Assembly (NCBI RefSeq): GCF_900010725.2
Contig: NZ_LR734824.1
Coordinates: forward strand, 125,109-189,108
Length of the DNA: 64,000 nt
Origin: Planktothrix serta PCC 8927
Lineage (GTDB): Bacteria; Cyanobacteriota; Cyanobacteriia; Cyanobacteriales; Microcoleaceae
Direction: 5' to 3'
Part shown: positions 1 through 9,221 of the stretch, one piece after another
Layout of the letters: the number at the start of each line of letters is the position of its first letter
Numbering within the stretch: the first letter of the stretch is position 1
Program-made: the position numbers and the translations under genes
The notes under the pieces: generated by a model
Database searches by the model: none
What the model was told of the DNA's origin: nothing
The model's input: only the letters and a program-made list of their open reading frames with translations

Positions 1-115
1 CACCCCGTCTCTGCTGATGGAGCCTGTGTAAGACCGGATAACCGCAAGGTAAAAGGGCATCGGGCTGAGAAATCAGAAGCCCACACTTCTCTACGAGTAA
101 GTGTGGGTAGTTCAC
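1..115 (+). mobile_element. Right end of an IS200/IS605-type element (possible omega-RNA 3' part)
   Basis: The segment ends in a strong hairpin with arms CCCACACTT (80-88) and AAGTGTGGG (99-107), followed by TAGTTCAC. This is the arrangement seen at right ends of cyanobacterial IS200/IS605 elements carrying tnpB. Just upstream lies CTGA-GAAA-TCAG capped by a GAAA loop inside a GGG/CCC clamp (about 62-82), which resembles the scaffold of the omega RNA. The tnpB reading frame, if present, lies before the window. The assignment rests on structure and remembered end sequences only; an alternative is an unrelated structured intergenic RNA. Confidence 0.55.
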
Positions 116-238
116 AGCAAGTTAACTCAGAATGTACGGGTAAGGATAAACACATTCTGACCTAAGTTTGAACTTAAATAAGCAAAAAGATTGACTGAAT
201 TCTAATAAAACAGTCATTCCAATTGGAGGAATTTTAAA

Positions 239-2782
239 ATGGTTGACGCTTATGCAACGACTGCAACAGTAAATTCAGAAGCCAAAGAAAAAGCGTTTGT
301 GCTTTGGTTTGATGAAGTTGGAATTTCTGATATTCCCTTAGTAGGTGGAAAAAACGCATCTTTGGGTGAAATGATTCAACAACTCACCCGCCAAGGCGTA
401 AATGTTCCCAATGGATTTGCCACCACTGCTTATGCTTATCGTTATTTTATTGAGTCTGCGGGTTTAGAGAAAAAACTACGAGAACTATTTGCAGACCTCG
501 ACGTTGAAGATATGCCGAATTTGCGGCAACGCGGCAAACAAGCCCGTTCATTAATCCTTGACACTCCGTTTCCACCCGACTTAGAAGAAGCGATTACCAG
601 CGCTTATAAAAAACTTTGTGAACGCTACAGTACAGATGGGGATTTTTGCAAGCAATTTGGTGAAGAATACAAGGAAGAATGCAAACGTTATGCTAATGAT
701 GTAGACGTTGCTGTCCGTTCCTCCGCCACCGCCGAAGACTTACCCGATGCCAGTTTTGCCGGACAGCAAGAAACTTACTTAAACGTTTATAGCGAAGAAG
801 GGGTTTTAGAATCCTGCCATAAATGTTTTGCCTCTATTTTCACCGACCGGGCAATTTCCTATCGTACCATTAAAGGTTTCGATCATTTTAATGTTGCCTT
901 ATCCGTTGGTGTGCAAAAAATGGTGCGGTCTGACCTCGCCAGTTCTGGGGTGATGTTCTCCATTGATACCGAAACCGGATTCAAAAATGCTGCTTTAGTA
1001 ACTGGGGCCTATGGGTTAGGAGAAAACGTAGTTCAAGGCACGGTTAACCCCGATGAATATTTCGTTTTCAAACCGACTTTATTACAAGGCTTCCGTCCCA
1101 TCTTAGAAAAACGCTTAGGCAGCAAAGAACTGAAGATGGTCTATGACATCGGAGGTACTAAACTAACCAAAAATATCTCAGTTCCGCAATCGGAACGGGA
1201 TAAATACTGTATTAACGATGATGAGATTCTGCTATTAGCGAAGTGGGCTTGTATTATTGAAAACCACTATTCGCAAGTTCGGGGTACTTATACTCCGATG
1301 GATATTGAATGGGCGAAAGATGGAATTACCGGACAATTATTTATCGTCCAAGCCCGTCCTGAAACCGTACAATCCCAGAAATCCGGTTCGGTTTTGAGAA
1401 ACTTTAAACTCCAAGGCACCGGTAAAGTTCTGTCTCGCGGTCGCGCCGTTGGCGAAATGATTGGTCAAGGGAAAGCGCGGGTGATTCTGGATGTGCATAA
1501 AATTGATGAATTCCAAGCGGGTGAAGTGTTAGTCACCAATAAGACTGACCCCGACTGGGAACCGATTATGAAGAAATCCAGCGCGATTGTCACCAACGCA
1601 GGCGGACGGACGTGCCACGCGGCGATTATTGCCCGTGAAATGGGAATTCCGGCGATTGTCGGTTGCGGTGATGCCACATCGGTGATTAAAAACGGCCAAG
1701 AAATTACCGTTTCCTGTTCTGAAGGAGAAGAAGGTCGGGTTTATCAGGGGTTAGTTCCCTTTGAAGTCCAAGAAACCGTTCTCGATAATCTGCCCAAAAC
1801 CCGCACGAAAATTTTAATGAACGTGGGCAACCCGGAAGAAGCTTTTGGGTTATCCGGTATTCCCTGCGATGGTGTCGGGTTAGCGCGGCTTGAGTTTATT
1901 ATCGCTAACCATATTAAAGCCCACCCGTTAGCGTTGTTGAAATTTGACCAACTCGAAGATGAGTTAGCCAAACGGGAAATTGCCGAACTGACAAAACTCT
2001 ACGACCATAAACCGGACTTCTTCGTTGATAAACTAGCTCATGGCATTGGGATGATTGCGGCGGCATTCTATCCGAATCCCGTAATTGTACGGATGTCCGA
2101 CTTCAAGAGCAACGAATACGCGAACCTGTTAGGTGGCCGTCAGTTTGAGCCCAAAGAAGAAAACCCGATGATTGGTTGGCGGGGCGCCTCTCGTTACTAT
2201 GACCCCAACTACCGCGAAGCTTATGGGTTAGAATGTGTCGCCCTAAAACGAGTTCGGGACGAAATGGGTTTAACCAATGTTACCCCGATGATTCCTTTCT
2301 GTCGCACTCCTGAAGAAGGTCGCAAAGTGTTAGCAGAAATGGAAAAATACGGGTTGAAACGCGGCGTTAATGGGCTGCAAGTTTATGTGATGTGTGAACT
2401 TCCCAGTAACGTGATTTTCGCCGATGAATTTGCCCAAGTGTTCGACGGATTCTCCATTGGGTCTAACGATTTAACTCAATTAACGTTAGGGTTAGACCGA
2501 GATTCTGCGTTAGTTGCTCATATTTTTGATGAACGGAATGAAGCTGTTCGTCGGATGGTGACAATTGCGATTAAAGCGGCTAAAAAATATGGTCGCAAGA
2601 TTGGGATTTGTGGTCAAGCACCTAGCGATTATCCAGAGTTTGCCCGCTTCTTAGTTGAACTGGGAATTGACTCCATGAGTTTGAACCCTGACTCTGTGAT
2701 TAAAACGATTCTTGACATTGGCAAGATGGAAGAATCTGGCACGTTGTTAGATGAAGTTATGGACGTTGCTAAAGCCAAATAA
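239..2782 (+). CDS. ppsA: Phosphoenolpyruvate synthase
   Basis: 847 aa. It converts pyruvate, ATP and water to phosphoenolpyruvate, AMP and phosphate in gluconeogenesis. The N-terminal ATP-binding domain opens with VGGKNASLGEM (about residues 36-46). The swivelling phosphohistidine domain carries GGRTCHAAIIAREMG with the catalytic His at residue 460. The C-terminal PEP/pyruvate barrel contains GSNDLTQLTLGLDRDS and ends near GICGQAPSDYPEF. The spacing and wording of these motifs fit PEP synthase rather than pyruvate phosphate dikinase. A Shine-Dalgarno GGAGGA at 225-230 sits eight bases before the ATG. The gene is monocistronic, with a palindromic repeat right after the stop. Confidence 0.95.
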   Translation: MVDAYATTATVNSEAKEKAFVLWFDEVGISDIPLVGGKNASLGEMIQQLTRQGVNVPNGFATTAYAYRYFIESAGLEKKLRELFADLDVEDMPNLRQRGKQARSLILDTPFPPDLEEAITSAYKKLCERYSTDGDFCKQFGEEYKEECKRYANDVDVAVRSSATAEDLPDASFAGQQETYLNVYSEEGVLESCHKCFASIFTDRAISYRTIKGFDHFNVALSVGVQKMVRSDLASSGVMFSIDTETGFKNAALVTGAYGLGENVVQGTVNPDEYFVFKPTLLQGFRPILEKRLGSKELKMVYDIGGTKLTKNISVPQSERDKYCINDDEILLLAKWACIIENHYSQVRGTYTPMDIEWAKDGITGQLFIVQARPETVQSQKSGSVLRNFKLQGTGKVLSRGRAVGEMIGQGKARVILDVHKIDEFQAGEVLVTNKTDPDWEPIMKKSSAIVTNAGGRTCHAAIIAREMGIPAIVGCGDATSVIKNGQEITVSCSEGEEGRVYQGLVPFEVQETVLDNLPKTRTKILMNVGNPEEAFGLSGIPCDGVGLARLEFIIANHIKAHPLALLKFDQLEDELAKREIAELTKLYDHKPDFFVDKLAHGIGMIAAAFYPNPVIVRMSDFKSNEYANLLGGRQFEPKEENPMIGWRGASRYYDPNYREAYGLECVALKRVRDEMGLTNVTPMIPFCRTPEEGRKVLAEMEKYGLKRGVNGLQVYVMCELPSNVIFADEFAQVFDGFSIGSNDLTQLTLGLDRDSALVAHIFDERNEAVRRMVTIAIKAAKKYGRKIGICGQAPSDYPEFARFLVELGIDSMSLNPDSVIKTILDIGKMEESGTLLDEVMDVAKAK

Positions 2783-2788
2783 ATTCTC

Positions 2789-2816
2789 GTAGAGACGTTG
2801 TATACAACGTCTCTAC
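2789..2816. repeat. 28-bp perfect palindrome downstream of ppsA
   Basis: The left arm GTAGAGACGTTGTA is followed directly by its exact reverse complement. It lies six bases after the ppsA stop and could act as a transcript end or mRNA-stabilising hairpin, although no T run follows. It shares length and GTAG/CTAC borders with the palindrome at 35593-35620, so it is probably one member of a dispersed family. Confidence 0.8.
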
Positions 2817-2912
2817 AGGGATGGTTTGCTGAATTTTAAGGATTAAAATAATTAGGGTATGGCGATGTCATACCCTTTATTTATTGGGGTTAGGAATAAA
2901 TCGATGGAAGCT

Positions 2913-3686
2913 TTAATCTAATTGTTCAAATAATTCTGAAAACTGTTCTAAAAGTTTATAAACCATTGTACCGATTCTTTGAGGAAAGTCCTCATCAGTT
3001 GGATGACAGTCTGCTAGTTTTCTAGCTCGTTCAATTGCAGCAAGTAGATACTTACCTTTGATAAATTCTTTATAGTAATTAGATTTATCTGGGTGGATAT
3101 CATCAAGAACATTTTTACAAAGTTTAGGTCTACCTTTGATTCCTTTCTTTTCAATAGATTCCCTGATTGTAAGTTGTTTGACTTCCTGTTTTTTATGGGT
3201 TTTACCTTTTTTAGGATTATTACCTTTCTCAAATTGATGATCAGCATCTACAAAATGCAGAATTAACCAAAGTTCAAAGCAAGGGTTACTCAATCCCATT
3301 TTAAAATTTTGATTTATCTCACATAAATTTATTGATTCTTGAATTTGTTTTTTACGATTATTATAATCATCTGTATCAATAATCATCCAAAACTCATCAT
3401 ATTCTTGGATATTATACTGATCCACCAAAGAATTATAAAATTGCCTTAATTTTTCACGAACAGATCCAGGAGCAGAGTCTCCAGACTTGTCTCTATCAAC
3501 ATATTCTAAATGAATATTCTTCCCGTTTAATCTTATACTGTATTGCTTAATTAGCTCTTGAAAATAAAAATACTCTGTCTTATCCCCTTCTGTTGCAATA
3601 ACATAAATTTTCCAGTTCCCATTTTTACATTTATCAGCAATATCAATAGCTTGTCGCTGATAATCAGTATTTCTTTCTCTAGGCAT
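2913..3686 (-). CDS. rloB: RloB-like protein (Toprim-like nuclease candidate)
   Basis: 257 aa. The N-terminal segment IYVIATEGDKTEYFYFQEL gives the Glu-containing Toprim-type first motif, and FWMIIDTDDYNN gives an acidic DxD strand, as in RloB proteins. RloB genes were first noticed inside type I restriction loci next to rloA, and related Toprim/ATPase pairs act in abortive infection. Here it lies 11 bases downstream of an ATPase gene on the same strand, in the rloA-rloB order. No hsdRMS genes are nearby. The enzymatic activity is inferred from the fold-like motifs only. Confidence 0.75.
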   Translation of the reverse strand: MPRERNTDYQRQAIDIADKCKNGNWKIYVIATEGDKTEYFYFQELIKQYSIRLNGKNIHLEYVDRDKSGDSAPGSVREKLRQFYNSLVDQYNIQEYDEFWMIIDTDDYNNRKKQIQESINLCEINQNFKMGLSNPCFELWLILHFVDADHQFEKGNNPKKGKTHKKQEVKQLTIRESIEKKGIKGRPKLCKNVLDDIHPDKSNYYKEFIKGKYLLAAIERARKLADCHPTDEDFPQRIGTMVYKLLEQFSELFEQLD

Positions 3687-3697
3687 TTTTTTATCCC

Positions 3698-5101
3698 CTA
3701 TTTAGCCAAAACTGGTTCTTCATCATTTTTAATATCTCTGAAAAAAGGGATAGCTCCAAACCGACCGTTAATATAACCTTTAACTAAATCTAAATTTTCT
3801 ACATGGGTGTTTGCAAGAGAATAAGCAATTGATTGTCCATGTTTATCTTGTTCAATAAACCAAATTTCATCTTTTCTAAAAAGTTCTTTAATATCCAAAA
3901 GAGTCACTTGATGTGTTGTAGCAATTAATTGGCTATTATGCAATTTATCATTTTGATTTTGATTCTCTATTTCAAAATTGAGAAAAAGCTCAAATATTTT
4001 CCGTGCTAACAATACATGAAGGCTTCTTTCTATTTCATCAATCACAAAAACAACATCGCCTTGAGAGAGTTTAATTAACATCGGAATTAAATCTATAATT
4101 CTTTGGGTTCCATCTGATTCTTCTTCAATTTCAAACAAAACTTCTTTTTTATTTTTATCATGCTTAATTATAACCAAGTTCATAACTTTTAAAGCTTTTG
4201 AACTTGGAATAGATCGAATCATTAAACTGCTCCCTTTATTTCTCGCTAAAACAAATATTGCATTAGCTGTTTCATCATGATAAGGGAATTCTTCTTGAAT
4301 CATTTCTTTAACTTCCAGTGGAATTCTCTCATACTTTTCTAAATCAATCTCATTAATATCTACTCTTTCTATTCCTAAATCCAAAGATTTTAATAATTTA
4401 TTAAATTTTTTAAAAAAACCTTGGTTCAATGATTTTTCATTGTCCTTTAACAGTAACGGAAGTGCAAAAGGTTTACTTTCAGGGAATAAAATTGTTAATA
4501 CATTTGAGAACCAATTATAAATATTTTCAAAATATTCAATCCTACGTTCTTTACAATTTGTTAAGAACAATAAATTTTGCCTGGTACTTTCTGACTCAAA
4601 TTCAATTCTAGTTTTTTCTTTATCTTTTATGCTTCTAAATAGAGAATGTTTAAAGTTAAATTTATAATCATTACCATTTCTTTCATAAATGCTTTCTTCT
4701 TGATTAATACCTATTTCAAATAACCATTCTTCATAAACTTGAGTAGCATCAATGATAAATCCGTAAGCATACTGTTTTTGATGATGTCTAAACTCAAGTT
4801 CAAACCGAGAGGGCTTTTTTAAAGAATCTTGATCACGTTTAAATGAACTAACTTTTATATTTTTATTTTTATCAACGCCATCTACAATAAAATCTTGAGC
4901 AAATTTCATCGCTTTAATCAGGTTAGATTTACCAGCATTATTAGTTCCATAAATCACAGAAGTTCTTAATAATCTAATGGATTCTTTGTTATCTTCTTGA
5001 ACAACATGATGAGGATGATTGTTGTCAGGAGAAGCAATCATCGTAAATTCAGTTCTTTGGTTAAAAGATAGAAAATTTTCTACAGTAAACCGAATTAACA
5101 T
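3698..5101 (-). CDS. rloA: RloA-like AAA/ABC-type ATPase
   Basis: 467 aa. It begins MLIRFTVENFLSFNQRTEF, typical of RecF/SMC-like AAA_15 ATPases. Walker A is YGTNNAGKSNL near residue 50. Walker B with a catalytic Glu is VVFVIDEIERSLH near residue 340, followed by a switch-type motif ATTHQ near residue 395. The middle region is rich in Lys, Glu and Phe, consistent with an inserted helical arm. The ATPase would bind or sense DNA and control the RloB partner encoded 11 bases downstream. The gene is markedly AT-rich and I saw no HIP1 sites in it, unlike the core genes, which suggests acquisition. Confidence 0.8.
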   Translation of the reverse strand: MLIRFTVENFLSFNQRTEFTMIASPDNNHPHHVVQEDNKESIRLLRTSVIYGTNNAGKSNLIKAMKFAQDFIVDGVDKNKNIKVSSFKRDQDSLKKPSRFELEFRHHQKQYAYGFIIDATQVYEEWLFEIGINQEESIYERNGNDYKFNFKHSLFRSIKDKEKTRIEFESESTRQNLLFLTNCKERRIEYFENIYNWFSNVLTILFPESKPFALPLLLKDNEKSLNQGFFKKFNKLLKSLDLGIERVDINEIDLEKYERIPLEVKEMIQEEFPYHDETANAIFVLARNKGSSLMIRSIPSSKALKVMNLVIIKHDKNKKEVLFEIEEESDGTQRIIDLIPMLIKLSQGDVVFVIDEIERSLHVLLARKIFELFLNFEIENQNQNDKLHNSQLIATTHQVTLLDIKELFRKDEIWFIEQDKHGQSIAYSLANTHVENLDLVKGYINGRFGAIPFFRDIKNDEEPVLAK

Positions 5102-5216
5102 TGTTTTATTTTAATTTTATTTAAAGTCAAATCATATATAATTCAACTTTAAATATAAAGATAGCTTATTACCTCACAAGTGTCAACCCGATTTTCACGC
5201 TTTAAAGGGAAAGGAG

Positions 5217-5729
5217 TTACTTCTGTTTGCGCCGAGGAATTAAAGGAGGTTTTGCTGGTTCATAGGATTTTAATCCTCCATCTCCCGTCAGAATTTCGAC
5301 TTCATAACCCGACTTGGCATAATAATCTGCAACTCGCTTAATGGTTGCATCTCCAAGGGATAATTTTTGCGTGGCTAACTGAGGAAATTCATCCGCTAGT
5401 TGTTTAATTTGTTCAGAATTCCATAACTCTGACTGTTGGGTAAATGCAGCCCAAGGGGTTTGATTATCAGCCGTTAATTTCATTAATTCTGCTAATTTTA
5501 GAGCAGTTTCATATCGTAGATTAGAAGATTGGGCAATATGATTTCCCGTTTCAATAATAGAAGCTAAGGGTAAAACAAACGTTGTTTTTAATTTTTCTTC
5601 CTGTTGTAAAATTTTCTCAACTTTGGCTTTATCCCAATAATTTTCTTTTGAACCACAGGTTTGTTTACCGGGAACTCCTAACCAAACACACAGGATAGAA
5701 GTATCAAAAATCAATACTTTTCTCACCAT
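5217..5729 (-). CDS. PIN-like nuclease candidate paired with an ATPase
   Basis: 170 aa. The pattern of acidic residues matches a PIN-fold RNase: Asp9 in LIFDTSIL, Glu60 in ASIIETGNH, Asp127 in LSLGDATIKRVADYY and Asp150 in ILTGDGGLKSYEP. It ends in a basic tail (PLIPRRKQK). It starts two bases after the stop of the upstream ATPase gene, so the two are almost certainly co-translated. PIN proteins in such settings usually cleave RNA, either as toxins or as phage-triggered effectors. No VapB-like antitoxin is adjacent, so the ATPase is the likely controller. The assignment comes from motif reading, not a profile search. Confidence 0.6.
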   Translation of the reverse strand: MVRKVLIFDTSILCVWLGVPGKQTCGSKENYWDKAKVEKILQQEEKLKTTFVLPLASIIETGNHIAQSSNLRYETALKLAELMKLTADNQTPWAAFTQQSELWNSEQIKQLADEFPQLATQKLSLGDATIKRVADYYAKSGYEVEILTGDGGLKSYEPAKPPLIPRRKQK

Positions 5730-5731
5730 TT

Positions 5732-7009
5732 CTATTCCCGATGTTTAGCTAAACTTTTTTCTAATAATCCCTCTTGGGTGATTTTTCCTAAAGAACCCGA
5801 AGCCATTAATTTCGGTAGATTTTCAATTTCATCTAAGGGAATTAACTGGCTTTCTCCGGTATCTTGATCTCGATAAGCAACCATGACAAAAGGAATAAAA
5901 TCAGGAGTTAATTCATCCATTAAAGCCGGGTTATGAGTCGTAACTAAAATATCGATATTGCGGTTTTTACCAATTTCTCGTAACATTTGTAAAAGTAAAC
6001 CAGCGCGGGAAGGATGTAAACCATTATCGACTTCTTCAATCACAATCAAACTGCCTTCGGGACGAGTTAATAAAGCGGTTAAAATCGCTAAAAATCTTAA
6101 TGTTCCATCGGACATTCCCCTCGCATCTACTAATAAAGGTTCTTGATTTTCACCCCATTTTTCTTCACAATATAACATCGCATCACTACCTAATCTTCCC
6201 ACAGGTTCAGCCCAAACTCGTTGTAAATCTCCTTCAGGAAGTTGGGATAAATAATTCAGTAAAGTTTGTTCTATTTTTTCTTTTTCCGGTTCAGGAAGAG
6301 CCGCTAAAACTCCAGCAATATTTGAGCCATCTTGTTCTAAAGTTTTTGATAGGGGAGAATAGTCTCTCATGTTCTGAGGAATAGGGTTAATAATAAATAT
6401 TTTTTTTAGAACTTCTATAGTAGTAGTATGACTCCAAAGCGTAGTCCAAGAAGAATAAAAATTATAAAAGGGCAGATATTTCTGATTCATCAAAATAAAT
6501 TGAGTGCTAGGAAACAATTTGTTTAATGCTGATAATTCATACTTTCCAAGAGTCATTTTTATCCCACTCAAAGAGGGATGTGGAAATGAATCTATACGAC
6601 TGACCGTATTTTCTGATGAGTTATTAATTTCGTTATTTTCATTAGATTTAAGTAATTTTATAAATTCATTAATTAATTGTATTTTAGGTTCTATTTCAGT
6701 TGTAACGCTATAAAGACAATCAAATTCAACTTGTTCATATTCTCCACTAACAACAGCTTCTAAAGTAAACTGAGTTTCCGGTTTTCTAACTACCCATTCT
6801 AACCCCCCTCGAATTCCTGGGGTATGACTATCACCCATTAAAGCAGATTCTAAAGATTTTGCTTCGGGAATGCGACTTAAAAAATCCAAAGCATCAATAA
6901 CATTAGATTTGCCACTAGAATTAGTTCCAATTAAAATAGTAATTGGATCAATATATAATGTTGCATCTTTAAAACTTTTCCAGTTTTTTAAGTTAATTTG
7001 CTTAAGCAT
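5732..7009 (-). CDS. AAA_21-type ATPase (OLD/RecF-like)
   Basis: 425 aa. It starts MLKQINLKNWKSFKDATLYI, with Walker A IGTNSSGKSNVID near residue 30. An ABC-like signature ARGMSDGTLRFLAIL occurs near residue 300 and Walker B LIVIEEVDNGLHPSRAG near residue 325, followed by the His switch VTTHNPALMD. These are hallmarks of the AAA_21 family, which includes ATPase halves of OLD, Gabija-like and PARIS-like systems. It has no C-terminal Toprim domain of its own, so nuclease activity would have to come from the PIN-like protein encoded two bases downstream. Confidence 0.8.
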   Translation of the reverse strand: MLKQINLKNWKSFKDATLYIDPITILIGTNSSGKSNVIDALDFLSRIPEAKSLESALMGDSHTPGIRGGLEWVVRKPETQFTLEAVVSGEYEQVEFDCLYSVTTEIEPKIQLINEFIKLLKSNENNEINNSSENTVSRIDSFPHPSLSGIKMTLGKYELSALNKLFPSTQFILMNQKYLPFYNFYSSWTTLWSHTTTIEVLKKIFIINPIPQNMRDYSPLSKTLEQDGSNIAGVLAALPEPEKEKIEQTLLNYLSQLPEGDLQRVWAEPVGRLGSDAMLYCEEKWGENQEPLLVDARGMSDGTLRFLAILTALLTRPEGSLIVIEEVDNGLHPSRAGLLLQMLREIGKNRNIDILVTTHNPALMDELTPDFIPFVMVAYRDQDTGESQLIPLDEIENLPKLMASGSLGKITQEGLLEKSLAKHRE

Positions 7010-7300
7010 GAGGAATTTTTTATAGTTGAATTATTTTTCTAAACTCTACTTAAAAATGCTTTGAATAGGCACACAACTTGCTAAAAAAAGAATAAATATC
7101 ATAGAAAATTGTTTCTACTGTTTGACGTTTCACCTCGGCTTCAGGATAGATGCCTCTAACTTATAGTGTAGCATAGCAGCTTGACGCGATCGCATCAAGC
7201 TATAATTTTTCTACAGCCTAATTTTATAGTTCAGAAGAATGTTAAGCTAGATCATCTTATTGAAATTTATTAAATTAGTGCGATCGCAACTCCTAAAAAA
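7010..7300. other. Divergent intergenic region between ATPase and mrr genes
   Basis: AT-rich spacer between divergently transcribed genes. It contains two HIP1 octamers (near 7187 and 7283) and TATAGTGTAGCATAGC, which may include a -10 element. It presumably holds both promoters. No coding sequence or stable hairpin is obvious. Confidence 0.4.
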
Positions 7301-8236
7301 ATGAATCAATCCCCTATTATTCCAACCCTTAGTGATTTGATAGAACCACTCATAAAAGCTCTAAAAACTTTGGGCGGTTCTGGAACTGTTCAGGAAATTT
7401 ATGATAAAGTCTGCGAACTTGAAAATTTTTCAGATGTTCAACAAAATATACTGCATAAACAAGGGCCGAATACAGAAATAGCTTATCGTTTAGCTTGGGC
7501 TAGAACTAATTTAAGAATTTATGGCGCATTAGAAAATGTACGTCGAGGGGTCTGGTCTTTAACAGAAAAAGGACGTAACCTCGAAGCAATTGATATTACA
7601 GAAATCAATAAAGCTGTCCAAAAATCAACGAAACAGAAATTCAAATTAGTTTCTGATGGTCAAAATGATTTAGAAAATAATCAAGAAATAATAATTGATC
7701 CTGCTGATTTTCCTATTACAAATGATAAATCAGAGCGTGATTTTATAAAAGATAATAGTAAAATTCCGGTAGATTCAGATATTTGGATAGAAAAACTATT
7801 GAAAGTTTTGCAACAAATTCCTCCTGATAGTTTTGAACGGTTATGTCAACGAATTTTAAGAGAATCTGGATTTATTAAAGTTGAAGTAACCGGAAGAAAA
7901 GGAGATGGGGGAATTGATGGAATAGGAGTCTTAAAAATTGCCCTTTTGAGTTTTCAAGTATTCTTTCAATGTAAACGTTATACGGGTTCTGTTGGCCCTT
8001 CTGAAATTCGAGATTTCCGAGGTGCTATGGTAGGAAGAACCGATAAAGGTTTATTTCTAACCACAGGAACTTTTACCAGTTCAGCCAAACAAGAAGCAAC
8101 CCGTGACGGTGCGCCTGTATTGGATTTAATTGATGGGGAACAACTTTGTCAAATTCTCAAAGATTTGAATTTAGGAGTCGAAACAAAAATGATTGAAGTT
8201 GTTGAAATTGATCAAAATTGGTTTAATCATTTATAA
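7301..8236 (+). CDS. mrr: Mrr-type restriction endonuclease
   Basis: 311 aa. Residues 1-95 form the Mrr N-terminal winged-helix region (FSDVQQNILHKQGPNTEIAY then RRGVWSLTEKGR). The C-terminal Mrr catalytic domain starts near residue 175 (PPDSFERLCQRILRESGF). It holds the PD-(D/E)xK core with Asp206 in GDGGIDGIG and the QCK triad at 223-225, followed by the conserved GRTDKGLFLTTGTFTSSA. Mrr enzymes cut methylated or otherwise modified DNA. A plain C5-methyltransferase lies elsewhere in the window (51167), so its target must be compatible with host methylation. The middle linker (100-160) is acidic and probably disordered. Confidence 0.85.
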   Translation: MNQSPIIPTLSDLIEPLIKALKTLGGSGTVQEIYDKVCELENFSDVQQNILHKQGPNTEIAYRLAWARTNLRIYGALENVRRGVWSLTEKGRNLEAIDITEINKAVQKSTKQKFKLVSDGQNDLENNQEIIIDPADFPITNDKSERDFIKDNSKIPVDSDIWIEKLLKVLQQIPPDSFERLCQRILRESGFIKVEVTGRKGDGGIDGIGVLKIALLSFQVFFQCKRYTGSVGPSEIRDFRGAMVGRTDKGLFLTTGTFTSSAKQEATRDGAPVLDLIDGEQLCQILKDLNLGVETKMIEVVEIDQNWFNHL

Positions 8237-8294
8237 TTGCTATGCTATAATTAAATACTAACCCAACCCAGAAACACTTTACCAATTCTCGATT

Positions 8295-9221
8295 ATGCTT
8301 GTATTTTTTATTCATGGTGTCGCCACAAGAGATGCTTGCTACTCATCAAATTTACAACAACTGATCAAAGCAGAATTTAGTCACCGGGAAGAAAAGAATC
8401 CTCATTTTTATGCTAGTTTTTGGGGTTCTGCTTTAACGGATATGGGGAAAATATGGAATGGTATTGATGAAGATTTAGCAGCCGTTAAAAAGAAATATTC
8501 TAAAAGTGATAGTGAAGAGTTTTTGAAATATCGATCGTTTAGAGAAGGTTTCTTTTCTCAATTTATCGGGGATTTCTTTACCTATATGAATCCTGATAAG
8601 GGTCGAAAAATTCGCAAAACCATCGCTGAACAACTCTATGATTTTATCGAGGAAAACCCTAATAATTCTGAACTTCATATTGTTGCCCATTCGTTAGGAA
8701 CTGTAATTCTATGGGATGTTTTATTTTCAGATCGATTTTCAGCGAAAGATCCCGCTTTATCGATTCGAGCTATGATTCGACAATTGGAAAATCAGACAGA
8801 TACAGATGTGAAACTTAAACATCAGGTTAATTTGAGCAGTATCACGCTCATAGGTTCGCCCATTTTATTGATTAATACGATGTTAGATGTACGTCCCGAA
8901 AAAGTCGAGCAATTTGCTCATTCCTATTCTTCTGAACAGCCTTTAAGATGGCTTAATTTAATTCATGGTTCCGACTTAATGGCTTATCCTTTAAAAGCGA
9001 ATTTACATCTGGCTGAAAATAGTTATCTAAAATTTGAAGATGAGTATTTATTAGAGGATGCTAACTGGGTTGAAAAAATAGCTAGAAGTTTAGGTCAAAA
9101 TGACTTAGCAATGGCTGTGAGTTCTAGTGATGCCCATAATAGTTATTGGAATTGTCCTCACACTGCTAGATTAATTACTAATAATATTTTGAATCAACTT
9201 GACAATAATGGTTTAGTCTAA
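8295..9221 (+). CDS. Alpha/beta-hydrolase-like protein
   Basis: 308 aa. It starts MLVFFIHGVATRDACY, the oxyanion-hole HG region of alpha/beta hydrolases. The nucleophile elbow is IVAHSLGTVILWD with Ser133. A later SDLMAYPLKANLHL and the His of DAHNSYW could supply the acid and base of the triad. No signal peptide is visible, so it is probably cytoplasmic. It follows the mrr gene by 58 bases on the same strand, so a shared transcript is possible. Lipase-like effectors occur in several antiphage systems, but a housekeeping esterase is equally possible. Confidence 0.6.
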   Translation: MLVFFIHGVATRDACYSSNLQQLIKAEFSHREEKNPHFYASFWGSALTDMGKIWNGIDEDLAAVKKKYSKSDSEEFLKYRSFREGFFSQFIGDFFTYMNPDKGRKIRKTIAEQLYDFIEENPNNSELHIVAHSLGTVILWDVLFSDRFSAKDPALSIRAMIRQLENQTDTDVKLKHQVNLSSITLIGSPILLINTMLDVRPEKVEQFAHSYSSEQPLRWLNLIHGSDLMAYPLKANLHLAENSYLKFEDEYLLEDANWVEKIARSLGQNDLAMAVSSSDAHNSYWNCPHTARLITNNILNQLDNNGLV

